The notes under the pieces are model-generated. The model saw nothing but the letters and a program-made list of their open reading frames with translations. It made no database searches and was not told the origin of the DNA. Positions 38,081-45,585 of a DNA stretch of 64,000 nt are shown piece after piece. Within the stretch, counting starts at the first letter, position 1. Each line of letters opens with the position of its first letter. Origin of the DNA: Janthinobacterium sp. SUN073. Lineage in GTDB: Bacteria; Pseudomonadota; Gammaproteobacteria; Burkholderiales; Burkholderiaceae_D. The stretch covers positions 1-64,000 of the forward strand of contig NZ_JAPUBT010000001.1 of the NCBI RefSeq assembly GCF_030397665.1, written 5' to 3'. The position numbers and the translations under genes were made by a program.

Positions 38081-38359
38081 ATGGCGCGCTCCTCGCATCC
38101 CAAGAAAGAAATCGAAGCGGCGCTGCGCCACGCGGAAAGCCAGGGCTGGAGAGTGGAAGTGGGTGGTAGCCATGCCTGGGGCAAGATCTATTGCCCGTAC
38201 AACGATGCCGGCTGCCGCTGCGGCGAATTCTGCATCGCCTGCATCTGGAGCACGCCGAAAAACCCGGGCAACCACGCGCGGGCGATACGGCGGGTGGTCG
38301 ATAATTGTACTGTCAATAAACTGATGCACGACTGCATGCAACGCAAATCCAAGGGGTAG
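38081..38359 (+). CDS. putative HicA-like toxin
   Basis: The 92 residues have the HicA-like layout of a short helix, then GWRVEVGGSHAWGKIYCP, where the GSH histidine corresponds to the catalytic site of HicA mRNA interferases, then a C-terminal helix (HARAIRRVVDNC). A cysteine-rich insert (CRCGEFCIAC) is unusual. GGAG lies seven bases before the ATG. The HTH gene starts five bases after its stop. The HicA relationship is judged by eye and may be distant; an unrelated small protein is possible. Confidence 0.6.
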   Translation: MARSSHPKKEIEAALRHAESQGWRVEVGGSHAWGKIYCPYNDAGCRCGEFCIACIWSTPKNPGNHARAIRRVVDNCTVNKLMHDCMQRKSKG

Positions 38360-38364
38360 CCATC

Positions 38365-38886
38365 ATGGATTACATCTTCACCCTCAAATACCGCCTGCCC
38401 GACCATGAAACCGACCTCGATGCGCTGGCCGAGCGCCTGGGCAGTGGCGGCTGCGACGATGCCCTGGCTGGCATCGGGCAAGCGGGACGCCTGGCGCTGG
38501 AATTCACGCGCGAGGCCAGCAATGCCAACGAAGCGCTGCTGAGCGCCCTGGCCGATGTGAAAGCCATCGTGCCCGAGGCCGAGCTGGTCGAGGCCGCGCC
38601 CGACTTCGTGGGCCTGACCGACGTGGCGCAGGTACTGGGCCTGTCCCGGCAAAACCTGCACAAGTTGATGAACAAGCACCGCCACAGCTTCCCCGTGCCC
38701 GTGCATGAGGGCAGCGCCAGCATCTGGCATCTGGCCGACGTACTGGCATGGCTGCATGCCAAGGGAACATATCAACTGGAACCCGGCCTGGCCGAACTGG
38801 CGCAGGTCACCCGGCAAATCAACCTGGCCAGGGAAACGGCACAGGCACCCCAACTGCCCGCCGACATCGTGGCCATGCTCAATTAA
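38365..38886 (+). CDS. HTH DNA-binding protein, probable partner/antitoxin
   Basis: The 173 residues have an N-terminal alpha/beta domain (MDYIFTLKYRLPDHETD, then GIGQAGRLALEFTREA) and a helix-turn-helix of the excisionase/MerR kind (FVGLTDVAQVLGLSRQNLHKLM, about 91-112), followed by HEGSASIWHLADVLAWL. AAGGGG lies a few bases before the ATG. Being second in a two-gene unit under a palindromic promoter, it is the obvious repressor of its own operon. It is not HicB. Function as an antitoxin is inference. Confidence 0.7.
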   Translation: MDYIFTLKYRLPDHETDLDALAERLGSGGCDDALAGIGQAGRLALEFTREASNANEALLSALADVKAIVPEAELVEAAPDFVGLTDVAQVLGLSRQNLHKLMNKHRHSFPVPVHEGSASIWHLADVLAWLHAKGTYQLEPGLAELAQVTRQINLARETAQAPQLPADIVAMLN

Positions 38887-39268
38887 ATCAAGGAAAACTA
38901 CGTATTTTTACTGATTTCACATAGGAAACATGTTCAAAACGTGGTAGGACTGTCGTTTCTTCCCATTTAGGCCGTGCAAAACGGCGGCAAATACGGTATA
39001 GTGTCGTTGTGCGCTGCAATATGTTCGCTTGAAGCGATGGCAACACCGCAGTAACATGCAATTACAAACTTAGCAGCTTCGCAAGCCTTAGCGCATCCAC
39101 AGGATGCCGCTTATAAAGCCCTCCCGCCTTGTGTGTCGCACCTGACACCGTCCCGGCGCAAAGCTTTTGTGCCGAAATTTCTTTCTAGTTGAGTCATTTC
39201 GTTTTGGTTGGCGTTGCTATTTTGCGTTCTGCTTTTTGCAAGAACGCTGATTTTTACGAAAGAAAAGA
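38887..39268 (+). other. long leader region of the RhlE-type helicase gene
   Basis: No open frame is credible in these 382 bases. TATAGT at 38997-39002 is a candidate -10, with only a weak -35. If it is used, the helicase mRNA has a leader of about 260 bases, with several short inverted repeats and a U-rich 3' part. Long leaders are common on cold-induced helicase mRNAs. Confidence 0.5.
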
Positions 39269-40675
39269 ATGACATTTGAATCCTTAGGCCTGCATCCGTC
39301 CATCATCGCCGCTCTGACCGAATCGGGCTACACCGCGCCAACCGCGGTACAGTCGCAAGCGATTCCAGCCGCGATCGAAGGCCGTGACCTGCTGGTCTCG
39401 TCGCAGACCGGTTCGGGCAAGACCGCAGCTTTCATGCTGCCGTCGCTGCACAAACTGGCCAGCGCCGAACAAAGCGCCGCCAGCAAGACGCCGAACCAGG
39501 AAATGCAAGCATCGCGCGCCCGCGGCGAGCGTCCACGCTTCAAGGCTGCCCAGCCAAAAATGCTGGTGCTGACGCCAACGCGCGAACTGGCCCTGCAAGT
39601 GACCACCAACACCGACAAGTACAGCACCGGCATCCGCCGCATCAAGGCTGTGTCGATCCTGGGTGGCATGCCTTACCCTAAACAGATGCAATTGCTGGCC
39701 AAGAATCCTGAGATTCTGGTCGCCACCCCTGGCCGTCTGATCGACCACATGGACTCGGGCAAGATCGACTTCTCGCAACTGGAAATCCTGGTGCTGGATG
39801 AAGCCGACCGCATGCTGGACATGGGTTTCATCGACGACATCGAAAAAATCGTGGACGCGACGCCAGAAGGCCGTCAAACCATGCTGTTCTCGGCAACGCT
39901 GGACGGCGTGGTTGGCAACATGGCCCGCCGCATCACGAAAAACCCGCTGGTCATCCAGATCGCCGGTTCGTCGAACAAGCATGAAAACATCACCCAGCGC
40001 GTCCACTTCGTCGACGATCTGTCGCACAAGAATCGCCTGCTGGACCACCTGCTGCGCGACGAAACCCTGGACCAGGCTGTTGTGTTTACCGCCACCAAGC
40101 GCGACGCCGACACCATCGCCGACCGTCTGAACATCGCCGGTTTCTCCGCTGCCGCCTTGCACGGCGACATGCATCAGGGCGCGCGTAACCGCACCCTGGA
40201 CGGCATGCGCCGTGGCCAGGTCAAAGTACTGGTCGCCACCGACGTTGCCGCCCGCGGTATCGACGTACCGACGATCACCCACGTGTTCAACTACGATCTG
40301 CCGAAGTTCCCGGAAGACTACGTCCACCGCATCGGTCGTACCGGCCGCGCTGGCCGCAATGGCCTGGCCATCTCGCTGGTGAACCACGCTGAAGGCATGA
40401 ACGTCAAGCGCATCGAACGCTTCACCAAGCAATTGATCCCGGTCAATGTCATCGAAGGTTTCGAGCCTAAGAAAACGGCGTCGGCACCACGTTCGAGCGC
40501 CCGTCCAGGCGGCTGGAAACCAGGCGACAACCGTGGCGGCGCGAAGCCGGCGCAACGCACGTTCAGCAAGCCAGGCGCACCACGCAAAGATGGCGCACCT
40601 AGCACCGGCGGCGGCTACAAGGGTTCCAACCCGCGCAGCACCGACGGCGCACGCCGCAGCTACGGCGACCGTTAA
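39269..40675 (+). CDS. DEAD-box ATP-dependent RNA helicase, RhlE type
   Basis: The 468 residues contain the full DEAD-box set: Q motif (MTFESLGLHPSII), SSQTGSGKTAAF, PTRELALQ, TPGRLIDH, DEADRML, FSATLDG, then ATDVAARGIDV and HRIGRTGRAGR. An insert of about 30 residues after motif I (KTPNQEMQASRARGERPRF) and a basic Gly/Arg/Pro-rich C-terminal tail (about 395-468) would help RNA binding. It probably acts in ribosome assembly or RNA decay. A second DEAD-box gene is cut by the right edge of the window. Confidence 0.95.
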   Translation: MTFESLGLHPSIIAALTESGYTAPTAVQSQAIPAAIEGRDLLVSSQTGSGKTAAFMLPSLHKLASAEQSAASKTPNQEMQASRARGERPRFKAAQPKMLVLTPTRELALQVTTNTDKYSTGIRRIKAVSILGGMPYPKQMQLLAKNPEILVATPGRLIDHMDSGKIDFSQLEILVLDEADRMLDMGFIDDIEKIVDATPEGRQTMLFSATLDGVVGNMARRITKNPLVIQIAGSSNKHENITQRVHFVDDLSHKNRLLDHLLRDETLDQAVVFTATKRDADTIADRLNIAGFSAAALHGDMHQGARNRTLDGMRRGQVKVLVATDVAARGIDVPTITHVFNYDLPKFPEDYVHRIGRTGRAGRNGLAISLVNHAEGMNVKRIERFTKQLIPVNVIEGFEPKKTASAPRSSARPGGWKPGDNRGGAKPAQRTFSKPGAPRKDGAPSTGGGYKGSNPRSTDGARRSYGDR

Positions 40676-40710
40676 TCACGGCACCATGCCGCCAGCAGGC
40701 GGCAGGCAAT

Positions 40711-40750
40711 AAAAAAACGGCCACCAGATCGCTCTGGTGGCCGTTTTTTT
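40711..40750. terminator. bidirectional terminator between helicase and thioesterase genes
   Basis: The arms ACGGCCACCAGA and TCTGGTGGCCGT enclose a TCGC tetraloop and are flanked by seven A and seven T residues, so the hairpin works for both converging genes. Confidence 0.93.
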
Positions 40751-40763
40751 ATGTCCGCCGCAT

Positions 40764-41222
40764 TTATTTCTTCGACACCTTCTGGCGCGACAGCTTGCGC
40801 AGCTTGGCTTGCTCGAAGCGCACCTGCTGCTCCGGCGTTTCCAGCACCAGCGGCGGCACGGCCACGGGCTTGCGGTTGGCATCCACGGCCACCATCGTGA
40901 AATAGCAGCTGTTAGCGTGGCGCACCAGGCGCTGCTGGATGTTTTCCGTCACCACGCGGATGCCCACTTCCATCGAGGTCGTGCCCGTGTAATTGATCGA
41001 GGCGAGGAACGTCACCAGTTCACCCACGTGGATAGGCTGCAAGAACATCACCTGGTCCACCGACAAGGTCACCACATAGCTGCCCGAATAGCGGCTGGCG
41101 CAGGCGTAGGCGACGCTGTCGAGGTATTTCAGGATGGTGCCGCCGTGCACGTTGCCGGAAAAGTTGGCCATATCGGGCGTCATCAGGACCGTCATCGTCA
41201 GTTCGTGGGCCGACCAGTTCAT
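40764..41222 (-). CDS. hotdog-fold acyl-CoA thioesterase
   Basis: The 152 residues carry the YciA/BACH-type hotdog signature: MTPDMANFSGNVHGGTILKYLDSVAY with the catalytic acidic residue, then SVDQVMFLQPIHVGELVTF and a conserved TMVAVD. It would hydrolyse acyl-CoA to free acid and CoA. ATG 41222 is the first start that gives the normal length; a longer open frame overlaps the upstream gene. A Lys/Arg-rich tail (KLRKLSRQKVSKK) ends the protein. Confidence 0.9.
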   Translation of the reverse strand: MNWSAHELTMTVLMTPDMANFSGNVHGGTILKYLDSVAYACASRYSGSYVVTLSVDQVMFLQPIHVGELVTFLASINYTGTTSMEVGIRVVTENIQQRLVRHANSCYFTMVAVDANRKPVAVPPLVLETPEQQVRFEQAKLRKLSRQKVSKK

Positions 41223-41305
41223 CGCGCTGTCCAAAGTGTTCTCCAAGGGGGAAATAAGAAAAAGAGTGGGGATGTGAAAACCGGCCCCAGGGGCCGGTGC
41301 AGACC

Positions 41306-41674
41306 TTACAGGCCCAGGGTATCGATATCGGCCAGCGAGTCGCGGCCCTTGTCGGAAATGTCGTGGCCCTCGCCTTCCGCGCGCGCCACGATGTGGGCTT
41401 TCTTGCCCAGGAAATAGGCCACGTCCGATTCCAGCCTGGTCAGCGGATCGGCGGCGACGGCGCGCAGCCCCATGATGCAGCGGCGCAGGAACAGCAGCTG
41501 TTGTGCTTTCTCGGTGATGGACAAACGGCCATCGCGTGCATAGCTGAGCAGCTTCAGGCCGGACAGGCGCTTGGCATTGCGGGCAACGCAAGCACTGGGG
41601 CGCTCGGTCTTGATGCCGCGTGCAACTTGCTCCAGCGCGTCATATTCATCGGTTGTTAATTTCTCGTTCTTCAT
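41306..41674 (-). CDS. conserved hypothetical protein
   Basis: I do not recognise the family. The 122-residue protein starting MKNEKLTTDEYDALEQVARG has GGAAAAG just before its ATG. A region rich in basic residues (RNAKRLSGLKLLSYARDGRLSITEKAQQLL) resembles a winged-helix turn, so DNA binding is possible. It ends with an acidic tail (DISDKGRDSLADIDTLGL). The ATG at 41770 would prefix 32 residues without support. It is upstream of the thioesterase in the same direction. Confidence 0.72.
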   Translation of the reverse strand: MKNEKLTTDEYDALEQVARGIKTERPSACVARNAKRLSGLKLLSYARDGRLSITEKAQQLLFLRRCIMGLRAVAADPLTRLESDVAYFLGKKAHIVARAEGEGHDISDKGRDSLADIDTLGL

Positions 41675-41803
41675 TACTTTTCCATAAAAGGCCAGGTGTT
41701 CGGCCCCCATGGTACGCGCCCCGCTGCGCAACGGCAACAGGCAACGTAATTCAGTCGCCGCCCACCCCATGGATGGCGTACTGAAAATGCGCGTGAAGTG
41801 CGC

Positions 41804-41941
41804 TTATTTGTAGCTGCGCAGCAGCAGCCATGCCAGGCCGCAGCCAGCCACGGCGCCCGCCAGGGCCAGCGCTGCGAGGTTTTTGCTGCTGATCACAGGG
41901 CGCCGGCCCAGGTAGATTTTGTTATGCAAGGAATTGCCCAT
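41804..41941 (-). CDS. 45-residue single-pass membrane protein
   Basis: The ATG at 41941 is preceded by AGGAGA. The protein begins MGNSLHNKIYLGRRPVISSK, then has one hydrophobic helix (NLAALALAGAVAGCGLAWLLL, about residues 21-41) and ends RSYK. Positive charges before the helix predict an inside N-terminus. No family is recognised. Ribosome site, composition and topology make it a likely real gene although very short. Confidence 0.7.
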   Translation of the reverse strand: MGNSLHNKIYLGRRPVISSKNLAALALAGAVAGCGLAWLLLRSYK

Positions 41942-42191
41942 GATGGTCTCCTGTACAAGAATTTTTATGATGTCTCATTATAAGAACAGAATCGTGACGG
42001 CCACATGACACACAGCAGTTAGCGCTTGATTTGTATCCACTCAGCAATGTTTATTGGCATTTTTGTTGTTTAATTGGCGTGATGGCCCCGCCGCCCGCGC
42101 AATCCATTTCCGACCAGAAATAAACAGCGCGCGGCAGTGGCCTCGCCGCTCAGGTGCGCGCTGGTGCGCTCAGGCGTGCGACGACTTGCTC

Positions 42192-42365
42192 TCAGCCCAT
42201 CTTGACGGGTGGCGGCGGTGGCGCCGGTTCCTCGACGGGCACGGGGTCCGTGTGCGGCGGCTTTTCCGGCGGCGGCGTCAGCGGATCGCCTTCGGGCGGC
42301 GGCGGGATATCCGGTTCAGGCGTGCTGTGCGCACGCAGCGGGGCACGACGGGATGGCAGTTGCAT
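42192..42365 (-). CDS. 57-residue proline-rich protein
   Basis: A near-perfect ribosome site AAAGGAGGT stands four bases before the ATG at 42365. The product is MQLPSRRAPLRAHSTPEPD followed by runs of prolines and acidic residues (PPPPEGDP, PPPEKPP, PAPPPPPVKMG). It has no membrane segment and no known domain. It is divergent from the PEP-CTERM gene. Disordered low-complexity proteins like this can be envelope spacers or simply small unknowns. Confidence 0.65.
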   Translation of the reverse strand: MQLPSRRAPLRAHSTPEPDIPPPPEGDPLTPPPEKPPHTDPVPVEEPAPPPPPVKMG

Positions 42366-42510
42366 GGCGACCTCCTTTGCCCCACTCTAGCCGATGACAG
42401 GAAAGACTGGCGCCCGCGAGCCGCGCCATGGGCCGGGTAAAACGTCGATTTTTTTTACACAAGCACAAGCCTGTTTTTATAAGCTCTTGAATTCAAAGAC
42501 AAATATTACA

Positions 42511-42526
42511 TGGTACGAATTCTGCT
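42511..42526 (+). promoter_or_regulatory. sigma54 (-24/-12) promoter of the PEP-CTERM gene
   Basis: TGGTACGAATTCTGCT has GG at 42512-42513 and GC at 42524-42525, exactly ten bases between, as sigma54 holoenzyme requires (consensus TGGCAC-N5-TTGCW). A TTGAATTCAA palindrome lies just upstream at 42487-42496. Transcription would start near 42537, about 67 bases above the ATG. Confidence 0.75.
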
Positions 42527-42603
42527 TCAAGGGCGTATGAGGTTATCTGAGGCAGCCGCCACAGTGACCTGGTCCGATCCACCCTCACGCTGAAGGAAAT
42601 GCC

Positions 42604-43437
42604 ATGAAAACGCTGTCCTCATTCCTGCGTCTCGCTCTCTCCGCGGCCACCATCGGCGCCGCGCTGATCAGCGCTCCCGCACTCGCTGGTCCTTTGTTTA
42701 CCGTCAATGAAGGTTCCGTCCCCGGCACCGCAGCCAATCTGGTGGTGGCCGACCGCATCAGCTTTGAATATCACGCGCGCGTCGAACAAACCATCGTTGG
42801 CGGTTTAGGCGGCGGCAACGATCCCTTCACTCAAACAGGCTTTCTGAGCAAGGCCGCTTTCGGCAGTCCCACTGGTGGCAGCGTTCCATCGCAACTGAAC
42901 GCCCTCAACGGCTATGGCATTTATGGCCTGTTCACCATCACCGGCCAGTCCGATTCTCTGGCTGGCGGGATCCACGCCAGCTTTCAAACCCTGACCATGA
43001 CCTTGTACATCGACCCCAACCAGGACACGTCACTGTCGGTCAGTAACGTCGCCGGCTCGCCGGTGAATGTGGGTGGCGTCTCCGGGGATGACTATGCGAT
43101 CGTGACCTACACGCTCGACGTGGGCGAAGCACACATTTTCGCCGGCCTGGCCCAGGGCGACTTCAAGGCCTTGCTTAACGCCACATTGACGCCGCAAGGA
43201 CAGTTGTTCTTCGTCAACCCCAACCCGTTTTTCCCGCTGGAGTCCCTCAGCGGGAATACGAACAGCTTCATCGGCGGCAGCCTGACCAACAGTTTCATCG
43301 CGATGGCCGACGGTGGCGGCCTGGAGTTATTCCAGGCCGCTGTACCTGAACCAGGCACCATCGCCCTGCTCGGTATCGGCCTGTTTGGCCTGGGCATGAC
43401 TGCGCGCCGCCAGCAAGGCGGGCAGCGCCAGGCTTGA
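42604..43437 (+). CDS. PEP-CTERM secreted protein, possibly flocculation-associated PepA
   Basis: The 277 residues have a signal peptide (ending PALAG near 29) and a C-terminal PEP-CTERM sorting tag: VPEPGTIALLGIGLFGLGM then the basic end TARRQQ. Such proteins are cut by exosortase at the outer face of the inner membrane and are linked to exopolysaccharide. The mature N-terminus FTVNEGSVPGTAANL resembles the flocculation protein PepA of Zoogloea, but this is a partial likeness seen by eye. The gene is alone, with a sigma54-type promoter upstream and a terminator downstream. Confidence 0.88.
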   Translation: MKTLSSFLRLALSAATIGAALISAPALAGPLFTVNEGSVPGTAANLVVADRISFEYHARVEQTIVGGLGGGNDPFTQTGFLSKAAFGSPTGGSVPSQLNALNGYGIYGLFTITGQSDSLAGGIHASFQTLTMTLYIDPNQDTSLSVSNVAGSPVNVGGVSGDDYAIVTYTLDVGEAHIFAGLAQGDFKALLNATLTPQGQLFFVNPNPFFPLESLSGNTNSFIGGSLTNSFIAMADGGGLELFQAAVPEPGTIALLGIGLFGLGMTARRQQGGQRQA

Positions 43438-43457
43438 CATGCGATCATCCCATCTGA

Positions 43458-43487
43458 AAGCCGCTGATGTCCTCAGCGGCTTTTTTT
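43458..43487 (+). terminator. terminator of the PEP-CTERM gene
   Basis: Arms AAAGCCGCTGA and TCAGCGGCTTT flank a five-base loop and run into seven T residues, 20 bases after the stop codon. Confidence 0.93.
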
Positions 43488-43512
43488 GCGGCAACCGGCA
43501 AACGCATGCCGT

Positions 43513-44634
43513 TCACACAGGCGTCCTCCCGTTGACCGGCGCCACCAGCAAGTCGTGCAGCGGCCGGCGCAAGGAGCGCGCCTGGGCCGCCGGGCCGGCG
43601 CCGATGCGGCCAAGGAACACGGCCCGATCAAACGCCACCGCACCCAGCACGGCCTGGCATTGCGCCGCCAGTTCCTGCGCCATCTCCAGCATGCCGTCGG
43701 TGCGCGAAAAGGCCCGCCGTTCACGCACATAACGGGCGAAGATCAGCGGCGTCAGTTCCGGCTGTAACTGCAGGCCCAGCTGCGTGGCCGTCAGCCAGAA
43801 GCGCTGCATGGCCCGGCCCGCCGCCACGTAATCGTCGATGTGACGCGGCGGCACCTCGGCCAGCAGCACGAAATGCGCGGCGCAATACAGTCCCGGCAGC
43901 AAGTCCATCTGCAGACGCGGGGCAATGGTGCCTCCCAGCCAGGTATTGAAAAAATCCACGCGGCGCCAGCTGTGCATGACCCAGCGCATCAGCCGCGCCG
44001 TCATCGGGTCGACACCGAGCGCCTGTTCCGGGATGCGGTCAGCGCTGAAGCGCGCACCCCACTCGATGACGTCACGGTGTACCTTGTGCGCTTCGGGCAT
44101 GGTCAGGCGCAGCTTCGCATTGTTGAACATCAGGCGAGCGCAGGCCAGGCGCAGGCGCCAGCCTTCGAACCACTGCACGCTGTAGCCGGGCGGCAAGCTG
44201 GCCGCCAGCGCCGCCTTTTCGCTGGCGCGCAGGCGGCGCGTGCTGAGCCGTCGCCGCTGCACGCTGCGCTGCGGCAGGAAGGCCGCCAGCGGGTCGGGCA
44301 GCATGCCGGGGCTGTCGACAAAGCGCACGTCAAACGTGGGCAAGGTGTCGGGCAAGCCGCCGTGCCGGCGCGCTTCCAGGCGCAAGCCATGGCTGCTGGC
44401 CGCCAGCGCCATGCTTTCGAGCAGGGCGCCCAGCGACAGCTGGCTGGGATGGCCGTCGAGGTCGTACACGCAGTGGCTGCGCGTATCGAAGCCATGCACG
44501 ACGACATGGCGCGGGTCCACGACTTCAAAACGCCACGGCTGCGTGTTGTCGCCGCTGGGTGCCCAGCGCGCCTGCTCGAGAATGTTTTCCAGCACAGAAT
44601 CGATCTGCGCGATCAGCGGTGCTTGTGCCATCAT
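43513..44634 (-). CDS. nitroreductase-family flavoprotein (MoeY-like half)
   Basis: The 373 residues start MMAQAPLIAQIDSVLENILEQARWAPSGDN. ARWAPSGDNTQPWRF is the FMN-binding nitroreductase signature, and LLPGLYCAAHFVLLAE plus the later PLIFARYVRERRAF region fit a long nitroreductase. The ATG at 44634 overlaps the ThiF-like stop by four bases (ATGA). In Mycobacterium the MoeY-type protein fuses a ThiF-like and a nitroreductase domain; here the two are separate coupled genes. Substrate is unknown. Confidence 0.8.
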   Translation of the reverse strand: MMAQAPLIAQIDSVLENILEQARWAPSGDNTQPWRFEVVDPRHVVVHGFDTRSHCVYDLDGHPSQLSLGALLESMALAASSHGLRLEARRHGGLPDTLPTFDVRFVDSPGMLPDPLAAFLPQRSVQRRRLSTRRLRASEKAALAASLPPGYSVQWFEGWRLRLACARLMFNNAKLRLTMPEAHKVHRDVIEWGARFSADRIPEQALGVDPMTARLMRWVMHSWRRVDFFNTWLGGTIAPRLQMDLLPGLYCAAHFVLLAEVPPRHIDDYVAAGRAMQRFWLTATQLGLQLQPELTPLIFARYVRERRAFSRTDGMLEMAQELAAQCQAVLGAVAFDRAVFLGRIGAGPAAQARSLRRPLHDLLVAPVNGRTPV

Positions 44635-45500
44635 GTCCCCTGCGCCGCGCGGCGCCGCTGGATGATGGCCATCGTCAGGCGTTGCAGCGGATGACGGTTG
44701 CCGCCGGGACGCCAGGTACGCACGAGCTTGTTGCGGTAGGCGTCGAAATGCATGCCGTGCGGCGCCGCCATCACCTTGCCGCGCTTCAAGAGTATTTTCA
44801 GCGCCTCGGTGGCGGCCGCGCCCGCGCACAACTGGCAACCCATGATGGTCGACGGTCCGCGCCGCTCCTTCAGGTTGATGGCCGACGGGTCGACCAGGTA
44901 GGGGCCGTGCAAGCCCGCCGGCGCCAGCCCGACGAGAAAGCGCAGGGCTTTTTCTTCCTCGGGCAAGTCGCCCCAGCCAAAATACTCTTCGAACGTCATG
45001 CCGCCGGGCATGAAGCTGAGCACGGCCGTGCCCATGCCCAACGGCGCGGCCGTGATGGCGGGGATGCCCAGGCGCGCGCACGTGGCGAAGGTGGCCTGGC
45101 GCGCGGGAAAGGCAAAGAAATCCAGGCCGTCCACATACAGGTCGACACCGGCAAAAAACTCCGCCAGGTTGCTGTCGTGTATGCCGTCAGGAAATTGTTT
45201 AATCTCAAGTTCGGGATTGATGTCCATCGCCATCTGCGCCAGCACGGCGACCTTGGGCTGGCCCAGGGTGGACATCATGGCGCCGGCCTGGCGGTTGAAG
45301 TTGGCGATATCGAAAGTGTCGAAATCGGCGATGTGAAAAGCGCCGATGCCCAGCCGCGCCAGGGTCAGCAAATGCACGCCACCCACGCCGCCCATGCCGG
45401 CAATGGCCACGCGCTTGCCGCGCAAGCTGTCCTGCTCCGCCTGCGTGACCCAGCCCAGGTTGCGGGCAAATGCCGCGTGATACGAAAAACCGTCTGTCAT
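44631..45500 (-). CDS. ThiF/MoeB/E1-like adenylyltransferase
   Basis: The 289 residues have the nucleotide loop GMGGVGGVHLL (about 35-45), the ADFDTFDIANFNRQAG motif whose Asp and Arg bind ATP-Mg, and a single CxxC (CQLC) near residue 235. Enzymes of this family adenylate the C-terminus of a ubiquitin-like sulfur carrier. The usual second CxxC and the catalytic cysteine are not apparent, and no ThiS/MoaD-like gene is nearby. ATG 45500 follows GAGGTGAGC and gives the family length. It is coupled to the nitroreductase gene. Confidence 0.85.
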   Translation of the reverse strand: MTDGFSYHAAFARNLGWVTQAEQDSLRGKRVAIAGMGGVGGVHLLTLARLGIGAFHIADFDTFDIANFNRQAGAMMSTLGQPKVAVLAQMAMDINPELEIKQFPDGIHDSNLAEFFAGVDLYVDGLDFFAFPARQATFATCARLGIPAITAAPLGMGTAVLSFMPGGMTFEEYFGWGDLPEEEKALRFLVGLAPAGLHGPYLVDPSAINLKERRGPSTIMGCQLCAGAAATEALKILLKRGKVMAAPHGMHFDAYRNKLVRTWRPGGNRHPLQRLTMAIIQRRRAAQGT

Positions 45501-45585
45501 GCTCACCTCTCTGTGCGTCCCTTGCGGACGAAAAAGTTTGGACAGGTGAGCCAGGGATAAGTTCCCTGCATGACAGAAAAACCGC

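Noticed and set aside
37613..38341. 242-codon leftward frame across fabI and the toxin-like gene
   Set aside because: Antisense to fabI and to the palindrome-controlled pair; no motif.
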